Notes: a model not told the origin generated them from the sequence alone. DNA of 47,453 nucleotides from an uncultured Saprospiraceae bacterium (GCA_937974625.1 CALJVJ010000259.1:1-47453), one strand, 5' to 3'; counted from the stretch's first letter, positions 17,614 through 26,489 are shown. A program made the numbers and translations.

Positions 17614-18897
17614 TTAAATATTAGATTTGATGGTCAAAGCTCCTACTAATTGGTCATATCTAGAACCAAAAGGGCGATAATAAACAAGAACAGTATATTC
17701 ATTTTCAGTTTCAAACCAATCTCCCTCCAATTCCGTCAAATCCACTTCATTCGTTCCTTTTCTAACTACCGCGTAATTATAATTATAATAGCCTTGTTTA
17801 AGCAAAACATCTACCGCATAAAGTCCTAATTTTTCACTATAAGCCATCTTAAATTTCTCTTGGATTTTCCAATCCGTCATTTTACCAAAAAGGTAAACAT
17901 CTGCATCATAAAAAGGCATGTTTTTTTCCACGGAGAAAAGGACTAAACCATAATCTGTTCTCAATAAATTATATTCTTCGTCGATATTCCCAATAGTGAA
18001 ATTACCATTAATGTCTCGATTAAATAAATAAGGTCGAAACGCTCTGGCTGGTTCTGGTATTAATGTAATCTCATAAATATCTTTATATTCTTCTATCGCC
18101 GCTACGCCTTCATTTTTGTAACTAAAACTCCTCAAATCTATAAAACGAAATTCTTTTCCAGCAGAAAATACAATCTTATCTTGATAGTCATAAACCACCC
18201 TATCTCTAAAAATAAATTGAGGTGGCAAATCCATTACCGCATTATCCCATCGACCATTTTGCAAAATAGTTGCTTGTATTTCTTTTTTAGGGTCATCGAC
18301 ATTAATCCCTTCAAAAATCACTTCAAAGTCAAGTTCTTGATGAGATTTACCTTTTTGAACATTTGCAGGTCGAACCGTTTCTGGAGCTATTCGAACCGAA
18401 GGGTCTACAACCATAAAACGACGAGTAACTAATGGCGTTATTTCATCATCATTCCCATATATCACCAAAATATAATTACCTGATTTTGTCCAACTACACC
18501 GTTCATTCGGTAAAGTCAATCGATAGTTGGTAAATTCAGTCAATGTATTGACCGAAAAATCATACTGGTCTAATTGCTCTTCATCAAAGCCATCTAAAAA
18601 TTCCATCGTAGTCAAATCAGATGGTTGCCAATCTGCATCGCAATGAATAATCGTATAATAAATATCTCTTAAATCTTCTTGCAAATCATCAAAGGTCAAA
18701 GTAAACGTAGCGTTAGACCCCAAATCAATAAGTGGCTGTGTCAGAGGAAAGTCTGTTAAATGAAATTTTACGGCGTGAATATCTTTATCATAAATCACAT
18801 CATCATATTCAATGCCATCTATCTGAGCTTGTACTGCACCAGAAAAAATAATAAGTAATAAGGCTATTAAGTTTAAAATTTTAAATAACTTGTTCAT
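17614..18897 (-). CDS. Type IX secretion system plug protein (DUF5103)
   Basis: The protein has 427 residues with a signal peptide at about 1-24 (ending AVQAQ). An N-terminal beta domain (about 30-150) has the family pattern YYTIIHCDADWQPSDL and a later NYILVIYGN segment. The C-terminal half resembles a carbohydrate-binding-like fold. DUF5103 proteins have been identified as PlugP, which closes the periplasmic side of the SprA translocon of the T9SS. The organism needs it to export sorting-domain cargo such as the proteins at 14519 and 29373. sprA itself is not in the window. Confidence 0.85.
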   Translation of the reverse strand: MNKLFKILNLIALLLIIFSGAVQAQIDGIEYDDVIYDKDIHAVKFHLTDFPLTQPLIDLGSNATFTLTFDDLQEDLRDIYYTIIHCDADWQPSDLTTMEFLDGFDEEQLDQYDFSVNTLTEFTNYRLTLPNERCSWTKSGNYILVIYGNDDEITPLVTRRFMVVDPSVRIAPETVRPANVQKGKSHQELDFEVIFEGINVDDPKKEIQATILQNGRWDNAVMDLPPQFIFRDRVVYDYQDKIVFSAGKEFRFIDLRSFSYKNEGVAAIEEYKDIYEITLIPEPARAFRPYLFNRDINGNFTIGNIDEEYNLLRTDYGLVLFSVEKNMPFYDADVYLFGKMTDWKIQEKFKMAYSEKLGLYAVDVLLKQGYYNYNYAVVRKGTNEVDLTELEGDWFETENEYTVLVYYRPFGSRYDQLVGALTIKSNI

Positions 18898-18939
18898 TAT
18901 TTATTTGCTGTATTAGAATAATTTGTTCACTACAATTGC

Positions 18940-19563
18940 TTACTTCGCTGGACTTGTCCATTTAGAGTCTTTGATGCGAAAACGCCAATCCCAAAGCGCA
19001 CATTCTTCCGCATAATCCACTCCAACTCTAGGGCTAGCAATAATATTTTCTTCCGTCACTTCAAGCCCTCTATCTTCTATCCAAATAGGACTCTCTTTGG
19101 CTAATAAAGTAACGCCAGTAAACGCAGTAGTTATGCCAAGCGCCTTACTCATAACGCCTGGGCCGCCAGTTAATTGTCGATTAGCTTTGCTTTTGCCTCT
19201 TCTACACAACATTAAATCTAAATTATCTAACGGTTCAACAGCTCGAATCAATATAGCGTGAGCCATTCCTTTTTTGGCTGTTACGACGTTGAACAAATGA
19301 TGGATGCCATAGCAAAGATAAACATAAGCAATTCCTCCATCTTCAAACATTATTTTAGTTCGATTGGTACGAAGGTTTTGATAGGCATGACAGGCTTTAT
19401 CATCAGGTGCGCGATAAGCTTCTGTTTCTACAATTTTACCAGCAGTAAGTTGATTATCAAAATTTGTAACGAGCACTTTTCCTAATAAATCTTTACTTAA
19501 TTGGACAACATCTTCTTGAAGATAAAAAGATTTAGAAAGTCGTTTTCCAATAGGTTGGCGCAT
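18940..19563 (-). CDS. DNA-3-methyladenine glycosylase (AAG/MPG family)
   Basis: This is a 207-residue base-excision repair enzyme that removes alkylated purines. VETEAY at 45-50 holds the general-base Glu (E48) and the intercalating-site Tyr (Y50), equivalent to E125/Y127 of human AAG. The GGIAYVYLCYG segment and the GPGVMSKALGI motif near 134-144 also fit. The length is full for a bacterial member. It has no operon-like link to a particular repair pathway here. The divergence from the adjacent HD gene is small (57 bases, same strand). Confidence 0.93.
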   Translation of the reverse strand: MRQPIGKRLSKSFYLQEDVVQLSKDLLGKVLVTNFDNQLTAGKIVETEAYRAPDDKACHAYQNLRTNRTKIMFEDGGIAYVYLCYGIHHLFNVVTAKKGMAHAILIRAVEPLDNLDLMLCRRGKSKANRQLTGGPGVMSKALGITTAFTGVTLLAKESPIWIEDRGLEVTEENIIASPRVGVDYAEECALWDWRFRIKDSKWTSPAK

Positions 19564-19620
19564 AATTTATTAGAAAATTAATTGGAAGAGAAAATTAAGA
19601 ATATACTATACAAAAGAGGA

Positions 19621-20853
19621 TTAAGCTGCGAAAACATAAGCAAAAGCAAGTACCGATAAAATCAGTCCATACATGAATATTCGATAACAAGTTCGAAGGA
19701 AAGCATATTTTTTTGCCAAGACTTTACCTAGAAAATATAGGTCTCTAGTCATTGAGCTATAAAGAAAATCACTATCTTTTATCATTTCTTGCATACCCCA
19801 ATGAAAATCTTCCATTTTCATATTATAGAAATTACCAAAAAACAAAAGATTAGAGCGTTTTTGTCGAATATCTTCTCTAGAAAACACCCCTTCTGTCACT
19901 TTAGGCATAGTTGATAAAGTCGCAAAAACAATGGAAGCCAAACAAACTAGGAGGAGTAATAAGGTTGGAGCGATTAGCTTTGGATTATCGCTAAAATTGG
20001 GGACTAGCGTAGACACAGAAATAGAAACAATAATGGCGTTGATACTCAACATAATATTCGCCTTGTTATCTGCGATAGAACTTAAATTAACATGGGTTCT
20101 ATAAGTTGTCCGATACATAGTTTCTACTCCACGGCCCAATCTCATTTTTTTTAGCACTTTCTTTTCGCTTTTATTCTTTTTTTTTCCTTTTTTCTTAACT
20201 GATTTTTTAGCTAGAATCGCAATTTCATCAGAACTTAAACTATCAGCATCGAGTCGAGCCTTTTGTTTAATTAACTGCTTTATATGCTTGACTTTATTCT
20301 TTTCATATAAATCTTGACCAACCTTTGTATGGAATTTATGATTTTTCATAAAACTCAATTCAAAATCAATCCACTCTTGCTCGTTCATGATTAAATCCTT
20401 CACCAGCGCCAATTCTTGACGAACTTTTCCACATCTATCCCAATAAGTATCTTTCCCAAGGTGATTAAGGTCAGCATCACAAAGCACTTTTTCTACTAAA
20501 GTAGTCGGTACTTGAGGGTATTTTGTTGCAAGAATACTCGCAGAAATAAGCCCAATCCTTTCTTTAGAAAAACCTCTTTCTTTTAAAAATTTTGCAGCAT
20601 ATTCAGCACTCCTCTGTTCGTGTCCTTCTGCTCCTTGGTCATATCCAGTATCATGAAACCAAGCTGCTATTTCTAATGACTCCTCTAGTTCTTCCGTTAA
20701 TTCTTCTTGCGCACAGATTTCCTTTACAGCATTGACCACATTAATGGTATGTTGCAAATTATGATACGTATATTTATCAGAAATACGTTGGGCAAAGAAT
20801 ACTCTAGTATATTCTTCAGCACTTTCTAATATGGTTTTTTGTTCTACTTGCAT
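19621..20853 (-). CDS. HD phosphohydrolase fused to Pycsar-effector-like membrane domain
   Basis: The protein has 410 residues. Residues 1-195 are an HD-superfamily metal phosphohydrolase: YHNLQHT (H31, H35), WFHDTGYD (H67-D68) and CDADL (D126/D128) supply the metal ligands. A very basic linker (about 217-240, KK-KGKKKNKSEKK) follows. The C-terminal part (about 245-410) has RTHVNLSSIADNKANIMLS followed by membrane segments at about 267-285, 294-312 and 388-408. That pattern matches the PycTM (DUF5706) domain, the membrane effector of Pycsar anti-phage systems that answers cyclic pyrimidine nucleotides. No uridylate or cytidylate cyclase lies next to it. Similar fusions are, I believe, frequent in Bacteroidota, so this could be a housekeeping nucleotide-signalling protein. 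Confidence 0.82.
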   Translation of the reverse strand: MQVEQKTILESAEEYTRVFFAQRISDKYTYHNLQHTINVVNAVKEICAQEELTEELEESLEIAAWFHDTGYDQGAEGHEQRSAEYAAKFLKERGFSKERIGLISASILATKYPQVPTTLVEKVLCDADLNHLGKDTYWDRCGKVRQELALVKDLIMNEQEWIDFELSFMKNHKFHTKVGQDLYEKNKVKHIKQLIKQKARLDADSLSSDEIAILAKKSVKKKGKKKNKSEKKVLKKMRLGRGVETMYRTTYRTHVNLSSIADNKANIMLSINAIIVSISVSTLVPNFSDNPKLIAPTLLLLLVCLASIVFATLSTMPKVTEGVFSREDIRQKRSNLLFFGNFYNMKMEDFHWGMQEMIKDSDFLYSSMTRDLYFLGKVLAKKYAFLRTCYRIFMYGLILSVLAFAYVFAA

Positions 20854-21038
20854 TTAGAATATCTATACGAAAAATACTAATCTTAGGCACTACTATAATA
20901 AAAGGTTAATTTATTAAAATTATTGGAGGATTTAGCTAAAGATTCTTAAAAATCTATTCTAAACATTCAATTTGTCCAATAATTTCAATTTCACTTCCTT
21001 TTCTTACGCTTTTTCTAGTAGATAAGTTTTACAAAAAA

Positions 21039-21767
21039 TTAGATCATAGCTTTAGTTTCAAGCATATTTTTCACCAACCAATAAAGTGGATATAGAAAAC
21101 AAAAGAATAATATCGAGATACCCAATTCAGGAAAAAGCTCAGCGGGATAAAAGAAAATATTGTGTAAGTCGGTAAGCAAGCCTTTAGGTTCAGCAATAAT
21201 ATCCCAAGAATTCCAACGAAGAAATCGACCAATATAGATACCTACACTGCACAAAAAAAGTAACAAAGCAATCATTCCGTGCTCTATAGGTTTAGACAAA
21301 TATTGTTTTAAAAATTGATGAATAGGATAAAGGGAAATGAGTCCTAATAAAAGTCCTGTCCAAGCAAAAGAAGTGAATAGCATGACATCATACCAGTATG
21401 GGATAATATTTCTTGGTCGAAGATGCAATAAGTCTGTCAATAAATAAGGAGCATTAGGAAAAAATAAAAGCCAAGCACCAATAGTGGGAATCATCAGTAG
21501 CCAATTCGGCCGATTGGTATGCAAACGATTGACAAGCATGGCGAGTCCAAACGGAATCCAGGCTAGAAAAAGATTCCAAATCAGAAAAACAAAAGTAGGC
21601 TCGTCCTGAAAGAATAACACATCCCTGTAGTGATTAACATCTCCCCAAACGAAGCCTACCCAATTTAAGCGAAAAACTACTAATGAAATATTAAATAAGC
21701 TCATCAAACCAAGCAGAAAAAATAGGACAAAAGCCTGCTGTTTGAATAATTTCTTGATGAATTTCAT
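21039..21767 (-). CDS. DUF1361 membrane protein
   Basis: The 242-residue polytopic membrane protein has about seven spans. It carries the family's FFPNAPYLLTDLLHL stretch (about 103-117) and a GRFLRWNSWD motif (about 181-190). DUF1361 proteins are of unknown function. It is flanked by spacers on both sides (185 and 287 bases) and so is probably its own unit. One copy of the ACTTTG-N5-CAAAGT palindrome lies 251 bases upstream. Confidence 0.85.
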   Translation of the reverse strand: MKFIKKLFKQQAFVLFFLLGLMSLFNISLVVFRLNWVGFVWGDVNHYRDVLFFQDEPTFVFLIWNLFLAWIPFGLAMLVNRLHTNRPNWLLMIPTIGAWLLFFPNAPYLLTDLLHLRPRNIIPYWYDVMLFTSFAWTGLLLGLISLYPIHQFLKQYLSKPIEHGMIALLLFLCSVGIYIGRFLRWNSWDIIAEPKGLLTDLHNIFFYPAELFPELGISILFFCFLYPLYWLVKNMLETKAMI

Positions 21768-22017
21768 GGAAGTTAAATTTAAAATGTTGTTGAGTAATCA
21801 GTGGCTTTTGGCAATCACCAATACAAACACTATTAGGCAGTTATTTTTAGAAAAATGAAAAACTACAGCAATAAATAATCAAAGATTATTCGGCTGAATA
21901 ATATACTATCCAAAAAGTAAGCCAGTGAATTATGTATTGTATTGAAATTTAATATTTATGTTTATTTTTTTTCAATTCTCTATTATCTAGTCTACATTCT
22001 TTTAAATTGTCAAAAGA

Positions 22018-22034
22018 ACTTTGAATTACAAAGT
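22018..22034. promoter_or_regulatory. Palindromic operator-like site, copy A
   Basis: ACTTTG-AATTA-CAAAGT, followed by AAATG. It matches the copy at 24359-24375 at 21 of 22 positions including the flank, in the same orientation. It lies just beyond the stop of the transglutaminase gene and upstream of the DUF1361 gene. Confidence 0.5.
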
Positions 22035-22054
22035 AAATGGATAAAAAAATATAG

Positions 22055-23230
22055 CTATCTCAATTCCTCAATATTACTTTTAGCATAAGTGATGTAATCC
22101 GTACAAAGACCTAATGCATTTTCTGTAAACATATTTTTTGGTAGATGCTTCAATTGTGCCTGTGCATTCTCTAAGTAACTTAACACCTCTACCCATTTCT
22201 GTAAATCAGATTCTGTTGCCTTCGAAGTAACCTGCGTTAGGGTAACCGCATAATTAAAAAAATTATAGGCACAGTTTTCTTTTTGTGTATCAAATAGCTC
22301 TGTCAATTGAGCAGCTGTTTCACAGAGTTGAATCATTTCAGCTTGAACGATTAATAAAGAGTCAAAGTCTTTAGACAATTGTAATCTTTCAGAGATTTCC
22401 GTTAGATGCGCTTCATAATCCAAGTGCGCAAAAGCTAACTCTCTTCTATTCTGTTTTGTTGGGTTATATTCATACGCCTTGATTGCAGCCATTAGTCTTT
22501 TATCTTGAATTGGCATTTCTTCCAAAGCTGATAACGCATCTGCTTTTTCACATCCTTTTCGCTCCGCTAAAATGACAATAGCTTCGGCTGAAAGCTTATA
22601 TTCTTCTGGAGTGATTGGGCATTCCAATAATTGCCAAACTGGGTCTGCAGGTAAATGATTAACTAAAAAATATTTTGTCGGCGTTAAAAAATAAGTATAA
22701 CCGTATTTCTGCTCAAAATCTGAAACGCCTCCAACCACTCCACTATCCCAGGTTGCGTCTAGTAAATACCAAACACTATCTATTTTTACACTATTCCAAG
22801 CATGGTTTGGACTTTTTAAATTAGGCTTGGCATCTATAGTTGTTTTTCCATAGCCCGAAATCACTTCACAAGCAATATTTGCTTCATCACACATTGCTTT
22901 AAATAGTGTAGCATATCCCCAACAAATTGCTTTTCTTCTCTTTAAAATATCTTGGTTACTCCGATTGATTCGCTTATTCCCGTTTCTATAAGCTATTCGG
23001 TCATATTCAATATTTTGAATCAACCATTGATAAATGCTAACGACTTTATCTTTTTCAGAAGTTGTAGGAACTACCAAATAATCCATAAGTTCTGTGATAT
23101 CATATTCAATAGAATCAGGTGTATTTCGAACATGTTTTTCAATTACTGAAAAATCTATTTGCGTCATGCCCTTTGGCAGGAAACAATAAAGAAAAAATGA
23201 TATGGCAATAAAGTACTTAATAGATTTAAT
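22055..23230 (-). CDS. Transglutaminase-like secreted protein, probable ATT start
   Basis: The transglutaminase-core domain has C82 in KAICWGYA, H122 in SPNHAWNS and D137 in YLLDATWD (numbered from ATG 23167), a complete Cys-His-Asp triad. It is probably a protease or peptide-crosslink enzyme; the substrate is unknown. A helical C-terminal region (about 165-370) follows. The first ATG (23167) would give a protein with no signal peptide. However, the frame stays open upstream to a stop at 23236-23234, and that extension reads as a signal peptide (KSIKYFIAISFFLYCFLPKGMTQ). No ATG, GTG or TTG exists there; ATT at 23230-23228 is the best start. If only standard starts are accepted, use 22055-23167 (370 residues). 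Confidence 0.72.
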   Translation of the reverse strand: MKSIKYFIAISFFLYCFLPKGMTQIDFSVIEKHVRNTPDSIEYDITELMDYLVVPTTSEKDKVVSIYQWLIQNIEYDRIAYRNGNKRINRSNQDILKRRKAICWGYATLFKAMCDEANIACEVISGYGKTTIDAKPNLKSPNHAWNSVKIDSVWYLLDATWDSGVVGGVSDFEQKYGYTYFLTPTKYFLVNHLPADPVWQLLECPITPEEYKLSAEAIVILAERKGCEKADALSALEEMPIQDKRLMAAIKAYEYNPTKQNRRELAFAHLDYEAHLTEISERLQLSKDFDSLLIVQAEMIQLCETAAQLTELFDTQKENCAYNFFNYAVTLTQVTSKATESDLQKWVEVLSYLENAQAQLKHLPKNMFTENALGLCTDYITYAKSNIEELR

Positions 23231-23307
23231 GCTTATTGGTTAGCAATTTATTTAGTTGTAAGTACTTATATCCTAAAGATGCTATTTAACTATAAAAAGT
23301 TGGGTAG

Positions 23308-23619
23308 TTAAATATCTCCATTTTTTCGCTTAATCAATTCCTCTAAAGCATTTAAATGGTTCTCGAAAGCTGTACGTCCTAAATCCGTTACTTGGTAAGT
23401 GGTTTGCGGTTTTCTGCCAACAAATTGCTTCTTAATTTCTATGTATTTCTCTCGTTCAAGCACTTTTAAATGACTGGCTAAATTACCATCTGAAAGTTCC
23501 AACATCTCTCGCAAAGTTTTAAATTCTACCCAATCATTGACTACCAAAACAGACATAATACCCAAGCGAACTCGATTATCTAATTTTGTGGATTCCAGTA
23601 TGGCTAATATTTTTTTCAT
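23308..23619 (-). CDS. Winged-helix transcriptional regulator (HTH_34 type)
   Basis: This is a 103-residue DNA-binding protein. LDNRVRLGIMSVL opens the winged helix, LSDGNLASHLKVLEREKYI is the recognition helix region, and a wing GRKPQTTYQVTDLG follows with a C-terminal helix for dimerisation. It resembles the small MarR/ArsR-like regulators that sit beside membrane-protein genes in Bacteroidota. It lies 55 bases after the membrane-protein gene on the same strand, so both share a promoter. Autoregulation through the palindrome at 24359 is likely but inferred. Confidence 0.9.
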   Translation of the reverse strand: MKKILAILESTKLDNRVRLGIMSVLVVNDWVEFKTLREMLELSDGNLASHLKVLEREKYIEIKKQFVGRKPQTTYQVTDLGRTAFENHLNALEELIKRKNGDI

Positions 23620-23674
23620 CGTATTTTACTCCATGTTGAAAATGCTAAAGTAAGACTTTCCTATTTCCTATTAC

Positions 23675-24328
23675 TTATGTACGTTCGTATTTCCAGTACA
23701 TCAAACTTCCATAAATAATATGCAAAAAGCCAAATCCGATGACCCAAACTTCCAAACCATACCCTAAAAAGAATAAAGAAAGCAAACCTAAAATAATTTC
23801 ACAGTAGCCTAAATTTCGAATATCGTGTAATGTATATTTACTAGCATTCACTAAAGCTAAACCATAAAACACCAATGTAGTTGGGGCTAAGAAACCAAAA
23901 AAACCATGATAGAATAGACCTAAACAAAATACGCCTCCTGTTATCAAAGGAATCATCAAATTAATTAATAATCTTTGACTTAATGCATCCCAAATTTTTT
24001 GTCCTTTTCGCTTTGCTTTTCGAGTCGTAAAAAATATCCCACAAGTAATTGCTCCAATCAAAACAAAAAGCGCATCCAATAAAAAGAAAGTGATATAATT
24101 CATCCCCCATTTAGAAGAATGAATGGCTTCCACATAATATAATCGCTTACCTCCAACAAAAGGAGTCATGTCCAAATAATGATAAACCAAGGCAGCACCT
24201 ATGATGGCAAATAAACCAGCTGCCACTCCCGATAATCCACTAAGGGAAATAAATCGAGAAGACCGCTCCATTAATGAGCGGATTTCCTTTAAAGTTTCAC
24301 CAGGCGTTTTTCGACTTTCCATAACCAT
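23675..24328 (-). CDS. Polytopic membrane protein paired with the regulator
   Basis: The 217-residue protein has a short charged N-terminus (SRKTPGETLKEIRSLMERSS) and five or six hydrophobic segments (about 28-50, 82-105, 122-141, 145-160, 175-212). I know no function; the order membrane protein then HTH_34 regulator is common in this phylum. The start may be the first or second Met (24328 or 24322). The palindrome 31 bases upstream of the start overlaps a near-consensus -7 sequence on the minus strand (TACTTTG). Confidence 0.75.
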   Translation of the reverse strand: MVMESRKTPGETLKEIRSLMERSSRFISLSGLSGVAAGLFAIIGAALVYHYLDMTPFVGGKRLYYVEAIHSSKWGMNYITFFLLDALFVLIGAITCGIFFTTRKAKRKGQKIWDALSQRLLINLMIPLITGGVFCLGLFYHGFFGFLAPTTLVFYGLALVNASKYTLHDIRNLGYCEIILGLLSLFFLGYGLEVWVIGFGFLHIIYGSLMYWKYERT

Positions 24329-24662
24329 ATTTCAAGAAAATAATTAAACATTAAAAGCACTTTGAAATACAAAGTAAATGATTTTTAGACATAAACGCAA
24401 ACTCACATCCAATTATTATCTTTTCATTAACCTTTTAGAACATTACATTTCACCAAGACTATTTTCGTCAAATTGACTGCCAAAGTAGAGAATCTTACTC
24501 AGGATGGTAGTATTAAAATCCATTGGCATATTTTTTGACTTATTGATAATAGAATTTGATATAAGCATAATCCGTTCTCCCTATATCCTTTCTCAAATTT
24601 TTCCTTCCAATCCCCTCCCTTCAATCCCTCCAGTTATTATAATCCTAAAATGATACTCGTAC
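24329..24662. other. Divergent intergenic region with operator-like site
   Basis: 334 bases between the divergent membrane-protein and pseudo-protease genes. Besides the palindrome at 24359-24375 I see only AT-rich sequence and a pyrimidine-rich stretch (about 24585-24640) just before the 24663 gene. Confidence 0.5.
24359..24375. promoter_or_regulatory. Palindromic operator-like site, copy B
   Basis: ACTTTG-AAATA-CAAAGT is a perfect 6-bp inverted repeat around five A/T bases, located 31 bases upstream of the membrane-protein/regulator operon and overlapping its likely -7 region. Copy A lies at 22018. Confidence 0.55.
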
Positions 24663-25478
24663 ATGAAGAATAGGTATGTTTACAACATAAGTTTAATATT
24701 GATTTTAGTCAGTTTTTTATGTTTCTCTTGTCAGAAAAAAGATAAGGTAATAGAAAGAGATGTAGAAGAATTTAAATTAGAAGACCATATCCTAATTGGG
24801 GAGACCATGTCTACCCAAATAAAAAATATGCCTGAAGTATTTAAAATTTTAGATAGTGAAAGGTATGAAGATGCTTACATTTATGTAAATAAACTTTTGG
24901 GTACGCTAAAACTTACCTCTGTAGTAAAGCATAGAGAAGATTTTAATTGGCAAGTAACTATTTTACATGATGACCACAATAGAACTGCTTTCACGTTACC
25001 AGGAGGTCAGATTTATATTTATACAGGATTATTAAAATTCCTACAAGCGGAACATGAATTAATAGCCGTTCTTGGTAGCGAAATAGCATATGCAGATAAA
25101 GAATTGGCTGCAATTAACCTTAGAGAAACGTATGGAGGTGTATTTATAGGAAAGATTACTTTAGGAGATGAAATTCCAGAATTAGCAGAAGTACTAGAAG
25201 AATTTCCTCAAATGCAATATTTGGAAGCAGCAGTCATGGCAGCAGACGAGTATGCAATTGAATTAATTTGTCCTTTTCAGTATGATATAGCTGGACTAAA
25301 ATCTTTCCTTCTTCGAGCACAAAGCCTTAATATAGAATGGATTAACTCTAAAAAAAGTATGGATTTAGATAGTAGATTAACGAACATTGATAGAATCTCT
25401 GCCGTTTGTGGAGAAGGAGGTGTGACGAATAGGAATCAATACATAAAAAAAATAAAGAATTTCTTACCAGCAAATTAG
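24663..25478 (+). CDS. M48-like lipoprotein lacking all zinc ligands (pseudopeptidase)
   Basis: The protein has 271 residues. The signal ends in the lipobox LCFSC (C23), so it is probably a lipoprotein. The body follows M48 metallopeptidases: FTLPGGQIYIYTGLL, then AEHELIAVLG and a downstream AADEYAIEL. The HExxH helix reads S139-E140-I-A-Y143, so both histidines are replaced, and the Glu of the downstream ExxAD motif is also missing. It cannot bind zinc in the usual way and is probably an inactive chaperone-like or regulatory relative. The frame is intact and shows no sign of decay. Compare the intact M48 protein at 43618-45315. Confidence 0.78.
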   Translation: MKNRYVYNISLILILVSFLCFSCQKKDKVIERDVEEFKLEDHILIGETMSTQIKNMPEVFKILDSERYEDAYIYVNKLLGTLKLTSVVKHREDFNWQVTILHDDHNRTAFTLPGGQIYIYTGLLKFLQAEHELIAVLGSEIAYADKELAAINLRETYGGVFIGKITLGDEIPELAEVLEEFPQMQYLEAAVMAADEYAIELICPFQYDIAGLKSFLLRAQSLNIEWINSKKSMDLDSRLTNIDRISAVCGEGGVTNRNQYIKKIKNFLPAN

Positions 25479-25483
25479 GAGAA

Positions 25484-25561
25484 TTAACCTTTTTGGGTAA
25501 TCACTTTTCTACCAAAATATATAAGTGCTAGAATAACAGTATAAGTAATAGTTGCTGACAT
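25484..25561 (-). CDS. Possible 25-residue membrane microprotein
   Basis: A short minus-strand frame encodes MSATITYTVILALIYFGRK plus six residues: one hydrophobic span and a basic end. It lies in a 225-base spacer with no overlapping gene. The size is too small to distinguish from chance by eye, and no family is recognised. Confidence 0.25.
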   Translation of the reverse strand: MSATITYTVILALIYFGRKVITQKG

Positions 25562-25579
25562 ATTGGGTGCGAATATAGA

Positions 25580-25587
25580 TACATTTG
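25580..25587 (+). promoter_or_regulatory. TAnnTTTG box upstream of the TIGR02757 gene
   Basis: TACATTTG, a full -7 match, 117 bases before the start codon. The nearest upstream TTG is at 25 bases, which is longer than usual. Confidence 0.35.
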
Positions 25588-25703
25588 TTAACTTATCTAT
25601 TTATAACGCAGTTAATTTAATATTAATTTTAGATAGCATGTATCAAATTTAGCAAAGTGCTATCTTACGGCTAATTTTCATCTAATTAATTAGCAAGATA
25701 CAC

Positions 25704-26489
25704 ATGACCTTACCTTCTAATTTCACTGAATTAAGGGATTTTCTAAATGAAAAAGTAGCTGCATATAACGAACCTTCTTTCATAGAAAATGACCCGATAA
25801 CCATTCCTCACCAATTCAGCAAATTACAAGATATAGAAATCATGGGATTTTGGTCTTCTATGCTAGCATGGGGACAACGGAAAACAATTATCAACAAGTC
25901 CAATGAGTTAATCCAATTGATGGATGGGGCCCCTCATGATTTTATTATCAATCATGAAGAAAAAGACCGCCAACGATTTTTAGGATTTAAGCATCGTACT
26001 TTCCAAGTCATTGATACCTTATACTTTTTAGAATTCTTTCAACATTTTTACAAAAACAACAACTCCTTAGAAACTGCATTTTCGCAATTTATAAATCCTG
26101 AAGATGAGCATGTAGGAAATGCCTTAAAAGGTTTCCATGAATTATTTTTTGCTTTACCAGATGCACCAAAGCGGACAAGAAAACATGTCGCAACGCCTAT
26201 TAGAAAATCTACTTGCAAGCGACTCAATATGTTTTTAAGATGGATGGTACGACAAGATGACAAAGGAGTAGACTTCGGTATTTGGAAAACCATTAGTCCC
26301 AGACAACTATTGATGCCGCTAGATGTACATGTAGATAAAGTGGCTAGAAAATTACATTTATTGGATAGGAAACAAACGGATTGGCAAACAGTGTTAGAAC
26401 TAACTGAGAAGCTACGAAAGTTTGATAAAAAAGACCCCGTAAAATATGATTTCGCTTTATTCGGTTTAGGAGTTTTAGGAGTACTTTAA
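25704..26489 (+). CDS. TIGR02757 / DUF2400 family protein
   Basis: The 261-residue soluble protein has the family signatures IMGFWSSMLAWGQRKTII near residues 50-67 and RWMVRQDDKGVDFG near 180, followed by PLDVHVDKVARKL. The helical pattern of the second half recalls HhH-type DNA glycosylase folds, but a biochemical role has not been established to my knowledge. It converges with trhO, the two stop codons being only four bases apart. Confidence 0.88.
   Translation: MTLPSNFTELRDFLNEKVAAYNEPSFIENDPITIPHQFSKLQDIEIMGFWSSMLAWGQRKTIINKSNELIQLMDGAPHDFIINHEEKDRQRFLGFKHRTFQVIDTLYFLEFFQHFYKNNNSLETAFSQFINPEDEHVGNALKGFHELFFALPDAPKRTRKHVATPIRKSTCKRLNMFLRWMVRQDDKGVDFGIWKTISPRQLLMPLDVHVDKVARKLHLLDRKQTDWQTVLELTEKLRKFDKKDPVKYDFALFGLGVLGVL

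Noticed and set aside
19621..20853. Complete Pycsar operon with a cyclase
   Set aside because: Neighbours are a DNA glycosylase and a DUF1361 protein; no nucleotidyl cyclase is visible.
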